Part shown: positions 8,507-16,838 of the stretch, in pieces
Layout of the letters: each line of letters begins with the position of its first letter
Position numbering within the stretch: position 1 is the first letter of the stretch
Origin: Bradyrhizobium diazoefficiens
GTDB taxonomy: Bacteria; Pseudomonadota; Alphaproteobacteria; Rhizobiales; Xanthobacteraceae
Reading direction: 5' to 3'
Length of the DNA stretch: 64,000 nucleotides
NCBI RefSeq assembly: GCF_016616425.1
Contig: NZ_CP067101.1
Location: forward strand, 1,426,001 to 1,490,000
Position numbers and translations under genes: made by a program
The notes under the pieces: generated by a model
Database searches by the model: none
Told to the model about the DNA's origin: nothing
What the model saw: only the letters and a program-made list of their open reading frames with translations

Positions 8507-10603
8507 GTGAGCGAAGTGGTCAAACTTGAGCGTCATGACGAAATCGGGATCGTCACGGTCGACAGCCCCCCGGTCAATGCGCTGAGTGCCGCGGTCCGCG
8601 GCGGTATTCTGGAATGCGTCAAGGCTGCGGTCGCCGATCCCGCCATCAAGGGCATCGTGCTGACCTGCTCGGGGCGCACCTTCATCGCCGGCGCCGACAT
8701 CACCGAATTCGGCAAGCCGCCGAAGCCCCCCGCCCTCAATGACGTGCTGTCCGAGATCGAGAACTCGCCGAAGCCGGTGGTTGCCGCGATCCACGGCACC
8801 GCGCTCGGCGGCGGCCTCGAGGTCGCGCTGGCCTGCCATTTCCGCGTCGCGGTGAAAGACGCGAGGCTCGGCCTGCCCGAGGTGAAGCTCGGTCTTCTGC
8901 CGGGCGCGGGCGGCACCCAGCGCCTGCCGCGCGCGGTCGGCCCCGAGCTCGCGGTCAAGATGATCGTCGGCGGCGATCCGATCGGTGCGGCGGAGGCGCT
9001 GAAGAACGGCTTGATCGAGGAAATCGTCGAGGGTCCGGCTTCGGGCGGCGAAGCCTTCGTGCGAAAGCTGCTGGCCGAGAAGCGCCCGCTGCGGCGCTTG
9101 CGCGACGACGATTCCAAGATCGCGGCCGCCAAGGCCGACCGCTCGATCTTCACCAATGCCGTCGCTGCCATGACCAAGAAGGCGCGCGGCCTGGAGGCGC
9201 CGTTTGCGGCGGCTGATGCCGTCGGGTACGCCATCGACCTGCCGTTCGACGAAGGCCTGAAGAAGGAGCGCGAGGGTTTCCTCAAGCTCGTCGCCAGCGA
9301 TCAATCCAAGGCACAGCGTTATGCCTTCTTCGCCGAGCGCGAAGCGGCCAAGATCGCGGGCGTCCCTGAAGGCACCAAGCCGCGTCCTGTCAACCGTGTC
9401 GCCATCCTCGGCGCCGGCACCATGGGCGGCGGCATTGCGATGTCCTTTGCCAATGCCGGCGTTCCCGTCACCCTGATCGAGACCGGCGAGGAACAGCTCA
9501 AGCGCGGCATGGGCATCATGCAGAAGAACTGGGAAGCGACCGCGGCCCGCGGCGGCATCCCGGCCGACGCGCCCGCCAAGCGCATGGCTCTGATCAACGG
9601 TGTCGTCGGCATCGAGAATGTCGGCGATGCCGACCTCGTCATCGAAGCCGTGTTCGAGACCATGGCGGTGAAAAAGGAAGTGTTCGGTAAGCTCGACCAA
9701 TACGCCAAGCCCGGCGCCGTGCTCGCCTCCAACACCTCCTACCTCAACATCGACGAGATCGCGAAGTCGACCAAGCGTCCGCAGGACGTGCTCGGCATGC
9801 ACTTCTTCTCGCCGGCCAACGTGATGAAGCTGTGCGAGATCGTGCGCGCCGACAAGACCGCGCCGGATGCGCTGGTCACCGCAGTCACCATCGCGCGAAA
9901 AATTGCAAAAGTGCCGGCCGTGGTCGGCGTCTGCGACGGCTTCGTCGGCAACCGCATGCTCGCCCAGCGCGGCAAGCAGGCCGAAAAGCTGCTGTTCGAG
10001 GGCGCTTTGCCCCAGCAGGTCGATGCTGTGGTGACAAAATTCGGCATGCCGATGGGGCCGTTCGCGATGGGCGATCTCGCCGGCCTCGACATCGGCTGGC
10101 GCTCGCGCAAAGATCGCGGCATCAAGTCGGAGATTGCGGATGCGCTGTGCGAGGCCGGCCGTTTCGGCCAGAAGACCGGCAAGGGCTATTACAAGTACGA
10201 GGCCGGCTCCCGCGCGCCGCTGCCCGATCCCGAGGTCGAGAAGCTGATCGACGAGACGCTGCTGCGTATGGGGCGCAAGAAGCGCGTCGTCAGCGACGAC
10301 GAGATCCTCGAGCGCATGATGTATCCGATGATCAACGAGGGCGCCAAGATCCTGGAAGAGGGCATCGCCGCACGTCCCTCCGACATCGATGTGGTCTGGC
10401 TTTATGGCTATGGCTGGCCGATCTACCGCGGCGGCCCGATGTTCTGGGCCGACAGCGTCGGCCTCAAGCACATCGCCGATCGCCTGGCCTTCTACGCCAA
10501 GGAGACCAACGACCCCAGCCTCGAGCCCGCCCCGCTGCTGAAGAAGCTCGCGGCGGAGGGCAAGACCTTCTCCTCGCTCGCGGCGGCATCGAAAGCGGCG
10601 TGA
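8507..10603 (+). CDS. pimF: Bifunctional enoyl-CoA hydratase / 3-hydroxyacyl-CoA dehydrogenase (PimF/FadB-like)
   Basis: Fatty-acid oxidation fusion enzyme, 698 residues from GTG 8507, chosen for a strong AAGGAGG eight bases upstream; an in-frame ATG at 8483 lacks a ribosome site. The N-terminal crotonase domain (about 1-190) has GADITEF, the oxyanion motif HGTALGGGLEVALACH and a catalytic Glu in GLPEVKLGLLPGAGGTQR. An NAD-binding Rossmann motif VAILGAGTMGGG follows at about 297, then the C-terminal 3-hydroxyacyl-CoA dehydrogenase domain (LGMHFFSPANVMKL, GFVGNRML, YRGGPMFWAD). It would hydrate an enoyl-CoA and oxidise the product to 3-ketoacyl-CoA. As first gene of an operon with an acyl-CoA ligase and two acyl-CoA dehydrogenases it matches PimF of the R. 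palustris pim operon; the exact substrate is inferred. Confidence 0.9.
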   Translation: MSEVVKLERHDEIGIVTVDSPPVNALSAAVRGGILECVKAAVADPAIKGIVLTCSGRTFIAGADITEFGKPPKPPALNDVLSEIENSPKPVVAAIHGTALGGGLEVALACHFRVAVKDARLGLPEVKLGLLPGAGGTQRLPRAVGPELAVKMIVGGDPIGAAEALKNGLIEEIVEGPASGGEAFVRKLLAEKRPLRRLRDDDSKIAAAKADRSIFTNAVAAMTKKARGLEAPFAAADAVGYAIDLPFDEGLKKEREGFLKLVASDQSKAQRYAFFAEREAAKIAGVPEGTKPRPVNRVAILGAGTMGGGIAMSFANAGVPVTLIETGEEQLKRGMGIMQKNWEATAARGGIPADAPAKRMALINGVVGIENVGDADLVIEAVFETMAVKKEVFGKLDQYAKPGAVLASNTSYLNIDEIAKSTKRPQDVLGMHFFSPANVMKLCEIVRADKTAPDALVTAVTIARKIAKVPAVVGVCDGFVGNRMLAQRGKQAEKLLFEGALPQQVDAVVTKFGMPMGPFAMGDLAGLDIGWRSRKDRGIKSEIADALCEAGRFGQKTGKGYYKYEAGSRAPLPDPEVEKLIDETLLRMGRKKRVVSDDEILERMMYPMINEGAKILEEGIAARPSDIDVVWLYGYGWPIYRGGPMFWADSVGLKHIADRLAFYAKETNDPSLEPAPLLKKLAAEGKTFSSLAAASKAA

Positions 10604-10610
10604 TGGTCCG

Positions 10611-10690
10611 CGTCATTCCGGGGCGCCCGCAGGGCGAACCCGGAATCTCGAGATTCCGGGTGCGGCTCTTCGAGTCGCCCCGGAATGACG
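10611..10690. repeat. Palindromic intergenic repeat (CGTCATTCCGGGG type)
   Basis: Starts CGTCATTCCGGGG and ends CCCCGGAATGACG, with an internal GGAATCTCGAGATTCC palindrome. It sits in the 109-base gap between the hydratase/dehydrogenase gene and the ligase gene. The same family recurs at 21269-21374. Confidence 0.85.
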
Positions 10691-10712
10691 GTCTGTGTGG
10701 TTTAAGGAATCA

Positions 10713-12407
10713 ATGACCCATCCCGGCGAACAGTTTTACCCCGAGGGCGTGCGGTGGGACGACCCCATCGTCCAGGGCACGCTGCCTGACCTGCTGTCGA
10801 AAGCCGCCGCCGACTACGGCCCGCGCACCGCGCTGGAATTCCGCGACCATCCGATCACCTACACCGAGCTTGCCGCGATGGCCGAGCGCGCGGCGGCGGC
10901 GTTCCTGCGCGCCGGTTGCGGCAAGGGCACGTCGGTCGCGCTGTTCCTCGGCAACACGCCCGACCATCCCGTCAATTTCTTCGGTGCGCTGAAAGCCGGC
11001 GCCCGCGTTGCGCATCTGTCGCCGCTCGACGGCGAGATCGCGCTGACCCACAAGGTCTCCGACTCCGGCTCGCGCCTGCTGGTCACGTCCAACCTCCAGG
11101 CCTTGCTGCCGACCGCGCTGAAATTCCTGGAGAAGGGCCTGATCGACAAGCTCGTCGTCTGCGAGGACGACGTTTGGGGCAAGGTCGGCACGCCGCAGGC
11201 CGCGATCCCAAGCGATCCCCGCATCGTCACCTTCAAGAGCTTCGTCGAAGGCGTCACCGCGCCGGCGCAATGGCCGTCCGTGACCACCGACGACGTCGCA
11301 CTGCTGCAATATACCGGCGGCACCACCGGCCTGCCCAAGGGCGCGATGCTGACCCACGGCAATCTTACCTCGGCCGTATCGATCTATGATGTCTGGGGCA
11401 GGCCGTCGCGCGCCGCACGCGGTGACGTGATCGAACGCGTGATCTGCGTGCTGCCGCTGTTCCACATCTATGCGCTCACCGTGGTGCTGCTGTCCTCGCT
11501 CCGCCGCGGCAATCTGATCTCGCTGCATCAGCGCTTCGACGTCGAAGCCGTCATGCGCGACATCGAGGTCAAGCGCGCGACGTATTTTCCCGGCGTGCCG
11601 ACGATGTGGATCGCGATCGCAGCGCTCCCTGACCTCGACAAGCGCGATTTCTCCTCGCTCGCCACCATCGGCTCCGGCGGCGCGCCGCTGCCGGTGGAGA
11701 TCGCGAACTTCTTCGAGCGCAAGGTCGGCAAGAAGCTGCGCAGCGGCTGGGGCATGACCGAGACCTGCTCGCCCGGCACCGGCCATCCGCCCAGCGGCCC
11801 CGACAAGCCCGGCTCGATCGGCCTGATGCTGCCTGGCATCGAACTCGACGTCGTCGCGCTCGATGATCCCAGACGCGTGCTGCCGCCCGGCGAGGTCGGC
11901 GAGATCCGCATCAAGGGCCCGAACGTCACCAAGGGCTACTGGAACAGGCCGGACGGATCGGCGGAGGCCTTCGTCGACGGCCGCTTCCTGACCGGCGACA
12001 TCGGCTATATCGATACCGACGGCTATTTCTTCCTGGTCGACCGCAAGAAGGACATGATCATTTCCGGCGGCTTCAACGTCTATCCGCAGATGATCGAGCA
12101 GGCGATCTACACCATATCAGGCGTGCACGAGGTGATCGTGCTCGGCATTCCCGATCCCTATCGCGGCGAGGCTGCAAAGGCCTTCATCAAGCTGAGGCCG
12201 GACGCAAAACCGTTCTCGCTCGACGACCTGCGCGCGCAGCTTGCCGGCAAGCTCGGCAAGCACGAATTGCCGGCCGAGGTCGAGTTCGTCGACGATCTGC
12301 CGCGTACGCCGGTCGGAAAATTGTCGCGCCACGAATTGCGCCAGCAGCAGAAACCGTCTTCCGAGATTCGCGCTTGCCGCGCCCCCGCAATGACCAAAAC
12401 GAAGTAA
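10713..12407 (+). CDS. pimA: Acyl-CoA ligase, AMP-binding (PimA-like dicarboxylate-CoA ligase)
   Basis: ATP-dependent acyl-CoA synthetase of 564 residues from ATG 10713 (MTHPGEQFYPEGVRW), preceded by AAGGA. The P-loop-like adenylation motif YTGGTTGLPKGAMLTH is at about 202-217, GWGMTETCSPG at about 344, the hinge region DRKKDMIISGGFNVYP near 445, and the C-terminal catalytic lysine in PRTPVGKLSRHE near 534. It activates a carboxylic acid to its CoA thioester via an acyl-adenylate, the entry step to beta-oxidation. Context beside two acyl-CoA dehydrogenases and PimF points to a medium-chain dicarboxylate such as pimelate; a fatty or aromatic acid remains possible. The last 13 residues are weakly conserved. 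Confidence 0.9.
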   Translation: MTHPGEQFYPEGVRWDDPIVQGTLPDLLSKAAADYGPRTALEFRDHPITYTELAAMAERAAAAFLRAGCGKGTSVALFLGNTPDHPVNFFGALKAGARVAHLSPLDGEIALTHKVSDSGSRLLVTSNLQALLPTALKFLEKGLIDKLVVCEDDVWGKVGTPQAAIPSDPRIVTFKSFVEGVTAPAQWPSVTTDDVALLQYTGGTTGLPKGAMLTHGNLTSAVSIYDVWGRPSRAARGDVIERVICVLPLFHIYALTVVLLSSLRRGNLISLHQRFDVEAVMRDIEVKRATYFPGVPTMWIAIAALPDLDKRDFSSLATIGSGGAPLPVEIANFFERKVGKKLRSGWGMTETCSPGTGHPPSGPDKPGSIGLMLPGIELDVVALDDPRRVLPPGEVGEIRIKGPNVTKGYWNRPDGSAEAFVDGRFLTGDIGYIDTDGYFFLVDRKKDMIISGGFNVYPQMIEQAIYTISGVHEVIVLGIPDPYRGEAAKAFIKLRPDAKPFSLDDLRAQLAGKLGKHELPAEVEFVDDLPRTPVGKLSRHELRQQQKPSSEIRACRAPAMTKTK

Positions 12408-12425
12408 CGCTCACAGGAGGATCCG

Positions 12426-13616
12426 ATGGATCTCGCATTCACGAAAGAAGAGCAGGCGTTTCGCGAGGAAGTGCGGTCATTCTTCCGCGACAACGTGCCG
12501 CCGGACACGCGGCGCAAGCTGGTGGAGGGCCGCCACCTCTCGAAGGACGAGATGGTGACGTGGTGGCGCATCCTCAACAAGAAGGGCTGGGGCGTCAGCC
12601 ACTGGCCCAAGCAATATGGCGGCACCGGCTGGACCTCCGTGCAGCACTACATCTTCAACGAGGAGTTGCAGTCCTATCCGGCGCCGCAGCCGCTCGCCTT
12701 CGGCGTCAGTATGGTCGGGCCGGTCATCTACACCTTCGGCAACGAGGAGCAGAAGAAGAAGTACCTGCCGCGCATCGCCAATGTCGACGATTGGTGGTGC
12801 CAGGGCTTCTCGGAGCCCGGCTCCGGCTCCGACCTCGCCTCGCTCAAGACCAAGGCCGAGCGCAAGGGCGACAAGTGGATCATCAACGGCCAGAAGACCT
12901 GGACCACGCTGGCCCAGCACGCCGACATGATCTTCTGCCTCTGCCGCACCGACAACAACGCGAAGAAGCAGATGGGCATTTCCTTCATCGTGTTCTCGAT
13001 GAAGTCGAAGGGCGTCACGGTGCGCCCGATCCAGACCATCGACGGCGGCCATGAGGTCAATGAAGTCTTCTTCGACGACGTCGAGGTGCCCGTCGAGAAC
13101 CTGATCGGCGAGGAGAACAAGGGCTGGGATTACGCAAAATTCCTGCTCGGCAACGAGCGCACCGGCATTGCCCGCGTCGGCGTCTCCAAGGAGCGGCTGC
13201 GCCGCATCCGCGATCTCGCCGGCAAGGTCGAGTCCGCCGGCAAGCCGATCATCGAGGACGCCGCGTTCCGCGAGAAGCTTGCGGCCTGCGAGATCGAGCT
13301 GAAGGCGCTCGAGCTCACCCAGCTCCGCGTTGTCGCCGACGAGGGCAAGCACGGCAAGGGCAAGCCCAATCCGGCTTCATCCGTGCTGAAGATCAAGGGC
13401 TCCGAGATCCAGCAGACCACCACCGAGCTTTTGATGGAAGTGATCGGCCCGTTCGCCGCGCCTTACGACGTGCACGGCGACGACGGCTCGAACGAAGCCA
13501 TGGACTGGACCGCCCAGATCGCGCCGAGCTACTTCAACAACCGCAAGGTCTCGATCTACGGCGGCTCCAACGAGATCCAGCGCAACATCATCGCCAAGGC
13601 GGTGCTGGGGCTTTGA
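12426..13616 (+). CDS. pimC: Acyl-CoA dehydrogenase, PimC-like (pimeloyl-CoA dehydrogenase large subunit)
   Basis: FAD-dependent acyl-CoA dehydrogenase of 396 residues. The ATG follows AGGAGGATCCG 18 bases after the ligase stop. Family motifs: FREEVRSFFRDN at the N-terminus, GFSEPGSGSDLASLKT (flavin and substrate contact, about 124-139), TIDGGHEVNEVFFDDVEVP, and GGSNEIQRNIIAK at the C-terminal FAD contact. It introduces the first double bond into an acyl-CoA, probably as a heteromer with the next dehydrogenase. The paired large/small arrangement right after a CoA ligase is the pimC-pimD pattern known from R. palustris; the substrate is inferred from that. Confidence 0.9.
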   Translation: MDLAFTKEEQAFREEVRSFFRDNVPPDTRRKLVEGRHLSKDEMVTWWRILNKKGWGVSHWPKQYGGTGWTSVQHYIFNEELQSYPAPQPLAFGVSMVGPVIYTFGNEEQKKKYLPRIANVDDWWCQGFSEPGSGSDLASLKTKAERKGDKWIINGQKTWTTLAQHADMIFCLCRTDNNAKKQMGISFIVFSMKSKGVTVRPIQTIDGGHEVNEVFFDDVEVPVENLIGEENKGWDYAKFLLGNERTGIARVGVSKERLRRIRDLAGKVESAGKPIIEDAAFREKLAACEIELKALELTQLRVVADEGKHGKGKPNPASSVLKIKGSEIQQTTTELLMEVIGPFAAPYDVHGDDGSNEAMDWTAQIAPSYFNNRKVSIYGGSNEIQRNIIAKAVLGL

Positions 13617-13631
13617 GTCAACAATGAAGGT

Positions 13632-13729
13632 GTCGTCCCCTGCGAAGGCGGGGGACCCAGTACGCCGCGGCAGTCGTGAGTACGGCAGGCGGCTGCGTTT
13701 ACTGGATCCCCGCATTCGCGGGGATGACG
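13632..13729. repeat. Palindromic intergenic repeat (GTCGTCCCC type)
   Basis: The left arm GTCGTCCCCTGCGAAGGCGG and right arm CCGCATTCGCGGGGATGACG pair imperfectly, with ACCCAGTA and TACTGGAT as inner pairs. It occupies most of the gap between the two dehydrogenase genes. Confidence 0.8.
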
Positions 13730-13779
13730 TCCTAGGGTGAGGCGACGGCAGGGCAATTCCCGCCGATTTGGAGAGAACC

Positions 13780-14922
13780 ATGGATTTTGATCTGAACGAG
13801 GAGCAGCGGCTTCTCAAGGAAAGCATCGACGGCCTGCTGACCGATTCCTACGATTTCGAGAGCCGCAAGAAATACATGAAGGAGAAGGGCGGCTGGAGCA
13901 AAACCGTCTGGCTCAAGCTCGCCGAGCAGGGCCTGCTCGGTCTGCCCTTCGCGGAGGCCGATGGCGGCTTCGGCGGCGGCGGCGTCGAGACCATGATCGT
14001 GATGGAGGCGCTCGGCAAGGCGCTGGTGCTCGAGCCGTATCTCGCAACGGTGGTGATCGGGGGCGGCTTCCTGCGCCACGCCGGCACCGATGCGCAGAAG
14101 GCCGCACATGTGCCCGGAATCATCGACGGCAGCAAGACGCTGGCCTTCGCCCAGCTCGAGAAGAACTCGCGCTACGATCTGTTCGACGTCACCACGACCG
14201 CGAAGAAGAAGGGCGACGCTTACGTGATCGACGGCGAGAAGTTCGTCGTGCTCAACGGTGAGAACGCCGACACCTTGATCGTCACCGCGCGCACCAGGGG
14301 TGACCGCCGCGACAAGGCGGGGATCGGCGTGTTCCTGGTGCCGGCGAATGCCAAGGGTGTCGCCAAGAAGGGCTATCCGACCCAGGACGGCCTGCATGCC
14401 GCCGACATCAGCTTTACCGGCGTCGAGGTCGGCGCGGATGCTGTGCTCGGCAATCCCGAGGATTCGCTTGCGCTGATCGAGCGTGTGGTGGACGAAGCCC
14501 GCGTCGCGCTCTGCGCCGAGGCGGTCGGGCTGATGGACGAGTCGCTCAAGACCACGGTCGAGTACATCAAGACCCGCAAGCAGTTCGGTGTCGCAATCGG
14601 CTCGTTCCAGTCGCTGCAGCACCGCGCCTCCGATATGTTCGTCGCCACTGAACAGGCGCGCTCGATGTCGATGTTCGCGACCATGGCTGGTGATTTCGAG
14701 GACGCCAAGGAGCGCTCCAATGCGATCGCGGCGGCCAAGGTGCAGATCGGCAAGTCGGCCAAATTCGTCGGCCAGCAGTCGATCCAGCTGCACGGCGGCA
14801 TCGGCATGACCATGGAGGCGAAGATCGGCCATTATTTCAAGCGCCTGACCATGATCGAGAACTCGTTCGGCGACACCGACTACCACCAGCGCCGCGTCGC
14901 CGATTCGGGCGGGTTGATTTAA
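13780..14922 (+). CDS. pimD: Acyl-CoA dehydrogenase, PimD-like (pimeloyl-CoA dehydrogenase small subunit)
   Basis: Second acyl-CoA dehydrogenase, 380 residues from ATG 13780 with GGAGAG upstream. The N-terminus MDFDLNEEQRLLKESIDGLL is typical of the shorter partner. Further motifs: LGLPFAEADGGFGGGGVET, FTGVEVGADAVLGNP, YIKTRKQFGVAIGSFQSLQH and QLHGGIGMTMEAKIGHYFKR near the C-terminus. It probably works with the preceding dehydrogenase in alpha,beta-desaturation of a dicarboxyl-CoA. A palindromic repeat separates the two genes, but both lie in one direction with no clear terminator. Confidence 0.89.
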   Translation: MDFDLNEEQRLLKESIDGLLTDSYDFESRKKYMKEKGGWSKTVWLKLAEQGLLGLPFAEADGGFGGGGVETMIVMEALGKALVLEPYLATVVIGGGFLRHAGTDAQKAAHVPGIIDGSKTLAFAQLEKNSRYDLFDVTTTAKKKGDAYVIDGEKFVVLNGENADTLIVTARTRGDRRDKAGIGVFLVPANAKGVAKKGYPTQDGLHAADISFTGVEVGADAVLGNPEDSLALIERVVDEARVALCAEAVGLMDESLKTTVEYIKTRKQFGVAIGSFQSLQHRASDMFVATEQARSMSMFATMAGDFEDAKERSNAIAAAKVQIGKSAKFVGQQSIQLHGGIGMTMEAKIGHYFKRLTMIENSFGDTDYHQRRVADSGGLI

Positions 14923-14944
14923 CTTGATCTAGACCACACGAAGA

Positions 14945-15222
14945 CCGTCATGCCCCGGCTTGACCGGGGCATCCAGTACTTCGCGGCGCCAGTTCGTTTG
15001 CGCAATTTCCACTGCGGAGTACTGGATCGCCCGGTCGAGCCCTACTCGATTCACACATCTCTAAAACCGACTCAAATACAGGCACTTAGATGACCCTCTG
15101 GGTTCGAAAAACGAGGGCGTCACCTGGCGAGCAAGCATTGAGAAGACTCGTGTTTTTCAGCGCGCCGATCAGTGCCAAAAAAGATGTGTGAACGTCGTAG
15201 GGTCGAGCCGGGCGATGACACC
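14945..15222. repeat. Palindromic repeat split by a small mobile element
   Basis: The left arm begins CCGTCATGCCCCGGCTTGACC at about 14945. The right arm starts GTACTGGATCGCCCGGTCGAGC (15019-15040) and resumes after 15200 as GGTCGAGCCGGGCGATGAC. Removing 159 inserted bases plus one copy of a 9-base direct repeat restores a continuous palindrome, so the repeat existed before the insertion. Confidence 0.75.
15042..15200. mobile_element. MITE-like element, 159 bp, with terminal inverted repeats and 9-bp target duplication
   Basis: The ends CTACTCGATTCACACATCT and AGATGTGTGAACGTCGTAG are inverted repeats (15 of 19 positions match). The element is flanked on both sides by GGTCGAGCC (15033-15041 and 15201-15209), read as a target-site duplication. 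It carries no transposase or credible gene; the complementary strand holds only a short open stretch. It is probably a non-autonomous derivative mobilised in trans. Placement of the duplication is uncertain by one or two bases because the element ends with similar bases. The transposase family was not identified. Confidence 0.65.
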
Positions 15223-15251
15223 GAACAAGCGGCATCAGCGGAGCAACACCC

Positions 15252-16025
15252 ATGAAAAACACACCGTTCGATCTCACCGGCAAGGTTGCCGTCGTCACCG
15301 GCTCCAGCCGCGGCATCGGCCGCTCCTCGGCCGAACTGCTCGCAAAGCTCGGCGCCAAGGTCGTCGTCTCCTCCCGCAAGGCGGATGCCTGCAAGGAGGT
15401 CGCCGACGGCATCATTGCTGCCGGCGGCGAGGCGGCCGTCATCCCCTGCAACATCGCGCGCAAGGCCGAAGTCGAGGCGCTGATCTCGGGCGCGACCAGG
15501 CACTACGGCAAGATCGACATCCTCGTCTGCAACGCGGCGGTGAACCCGTATTACGGCCCGCTGCTCGACATCACCGACGAGGCCTTCGACAAGATCATGG
15601 GCTCGAACGTCAAGAGCAACATTTGGCTCGCCGCGCTCGCGATCCCGCAGATGGCGGAGCGTGGAGGCGGCTCCGTCGTCATCATTTCCTCGATCGGCGG
15701 CCTGCGCGGCTCCACCGTGATCGGCGCCTACGGCATCTCGAAGGCCGCCGACTTCGCGCTGTGCCGCTCGCTCGCCGGCGAATGGGGCCCGAAAGGCGTC
15801 CGCGTCAACTGCATCGCGCCCGGCCTCGTCAAGACCGATTTCGCCCGCGCACTGTGGGAAGACGAAGCCAACCTCAAGCGCCGCACCGCCACCACGCCGC
15901 TGCGTCGCATCGGCGAACCCGACGAAATCGCCGGCGCGGTGGCCTACCTCGCCTCCGATGCCGCGAGCTTCATGACGGGACAGACCATCGTCATCGATGG
16001 CGGCGTCACCACGGCGGCGGTGTAG
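15252..16025 (+). CDS. SDR family oxidoreductase (FabG-like)
   Basis: Classical short-chain dehydrogenase/reductase, 257 residues, from ATG 15252 with AGCGGAG upstream. The cofactor motif TGSSRGIG is at 16-23, NAAVNPYYGP near 96, the catalytic serine at about S147 (IISSIGG), and YGISK giving Y160 and K164. The C-terminus IGEPDEIAGAVAYLASDAAS and GQTIVIDGG are family hallmarks. Arg or Lys after the glycine motif (SSRKAD) suggests NADP, which is inference. It may reduce or oxidise a hydroxyacyl intermediate of the upstream operon, but the MITE and repeat region upstream could disconnect it. Confidence 0.92.
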   Translation: MKNTPFDLTGKVAVVTGSSRGIGRSSAELLAKLGAKVVVSSRKADACKEVADGIIAAGGEAAVIPCNIARKAEVEALISGATRHYGKIDILVCNAAVNPYYGPLLDITDEAFDKIMGSNVKSNIWLAALAIPQMAERGGGSVVIISSIGGLRGSTVIGAYGISKAADFALCRSLAGEWGPKGVRVNCIAPGLVKTDFARALWEDEANLKRRTATTPLRRIGEPDEIAGAVAYLASDAASFMTGQTIVIDGGVTTAAV

Positions 16026-16061
16026 CCACCACTTGCAATTGTAACGCGATCGCGCTTCCCT

Positions 16062-16118
16062 TACCCTGCCCTGGAGGGGGAGGGTCGCTCGCGCAAAGCG
16101 CGAGCGGGGTGGGGTGAA
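16062..16118. repeat. Palindromic repeat (CCCTGGAGGGGGAGGGTCG type), copy A
   Basis: Starts TACCCTGCCCTGGAGGGGG and ends GGGGTGGGGTGAA with an inner hairpin GCTCGCGCAAAGCGCGAGC. It ends nine bases before the DUF559 start codon, so the ribosome-binding region of that gene lies in or beside the repeat. Copies B and C are at 16544 and 16679. Confidence 0.85.
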
Positions 16119-16127
16119 GCCGCGCAA

Positions 16128-16520
16128 ATGGTCTCAACATCAATCCGACGCGCCGCCGCGAAGAAGCTCAGGGCCAAAACGACGCCGCACGAACGGATGC
16201 TATGGCGCGCCCTCAAGGACCTCCCGATGGACGGCTCGCACTTCCGCCGGCAAGCGCCGATCGGTCCTTACGTTGTCGATTTCTTCTGTCCGGCCAAGCG
16301 GCTGATCATCGAGCTCGACGGCGGACACCACAATGAAGATGATACGGCCAAGCGAGATATCTATCGTCAACGCTGGCTCGAAAACGAAGGCTACCGCGTC
16401 ATCCGCTTCTGGAACTCAGAGATCGCGAACGATCTGACGGCTGTGCTCGAACGCATCTATGTAGAGCTATACGGATCGCGCGAAGCAGAAACGACACCCC
16501 TGAAACATCGCCGAACTTAG
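16128..16520 (+). CDS. DUF559 domain-containing protein (restriction-endonuclease-fold)
   Basis: Small protein of 130 residues, almost entirely one DUF559 domain, a member of the PD-(D/E)xK superfamily related to Vsr. Seen: TPHERMLWRALKD (19-31), FRRQAPIGPYVVDFFC with D51, and IIELDGGHH with E62 and D64 as likely metal ligands, followed by RDIYRQRWLENEGYRVIRFW. These residues fit an intact nuclease fold, but no target is known for such stand-alone proteins. It is bracketed by copies of the same palindromic repeat and has no obvious functional neighbour, suggesting it may travel with or act on those repeats. No clear Shine-Dalgarno apart from GGTGAAG at the repeat edge. Confidence 0.88.
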   Translation: MVSTSIRRAAAKKLRAKTTPHERMLWRALKDLPMDGSHFRRQAPIGPYVVDFFCPAKRLIIELDGGHHNEDDTAKRDIYRQRWLENEGYRVIRFWNSEIANDLTAVLERIYVELYGSREAETTPLKHRRT

Positions 16521-16543
16521 CAGTCGGTGCGGCGGCTTTCTCT

Positions 16544-16601
16544 TACCCTCCCCTGGAGGGGGAGGGTCGCTGCGCATGCAATGCGCAGCGGGGTGGGGTG
16601 A
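16544..16601. repeat. Palindromic repeat (CCCTGGAGGGGGAGGGTCG type), copy B
   Basis: Same family and orientation as copy A: TTACCCTCCCCTGGAGGGGG to GGGGTGGGGTGA, with inner hairpin CTGCGCATGCAATGCGCAG. It begins 24 bases after the DUF559 stop codon. Confidence 0.85.
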
Positions 16602-16678
16602 CAGACCATCCGCGCATGCGGTGCTTCCGAGTACGGGCGGGGATCGTTCTTCGACGTAAGAAAGATCGCCTTTGTGGC

Positions 16679-16735
16679 TTCACCCCACCCCGCCCGCGCG
16701 TTGCGCGGTCGACCCTCCCCCTCCAGGGGAGGGTG
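16679..16735. repeat. Palindromic repeat (CCCTGGAGGGGGAGGGTCG type), copy C, inverted
   Basis: Same family in opposite orientation: TTCACCCCACCCCGC to CCAGGGGAGGGTGA. Together with copy B it forms a long inverted pair around about 78 bases, ending about 100 bases before glpK. Confidence 0.85.
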
Positions 16736-16838
16736 AGCGAGACCAACCTTGACCTTGCTGTCCTAATCCGCTCCCTTTGGCGCGACACAATGACTCCCTC
16801 CAGGGGAACGCCAAGCTAAAACGCCAGGGTAAGCCGCC

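Noticed and set aside
8489-10471. A 660-codon open frame on the minus strand opposite the hydratase/dehydrogenase gene
   Set aside because: It is an antisense shadow of a clear gene in GC-rich DNA: the translation is low-complexity (His, Arg, Asp, Leu-rich) with no domain, and the plus strand shows complete catalytic motifs.
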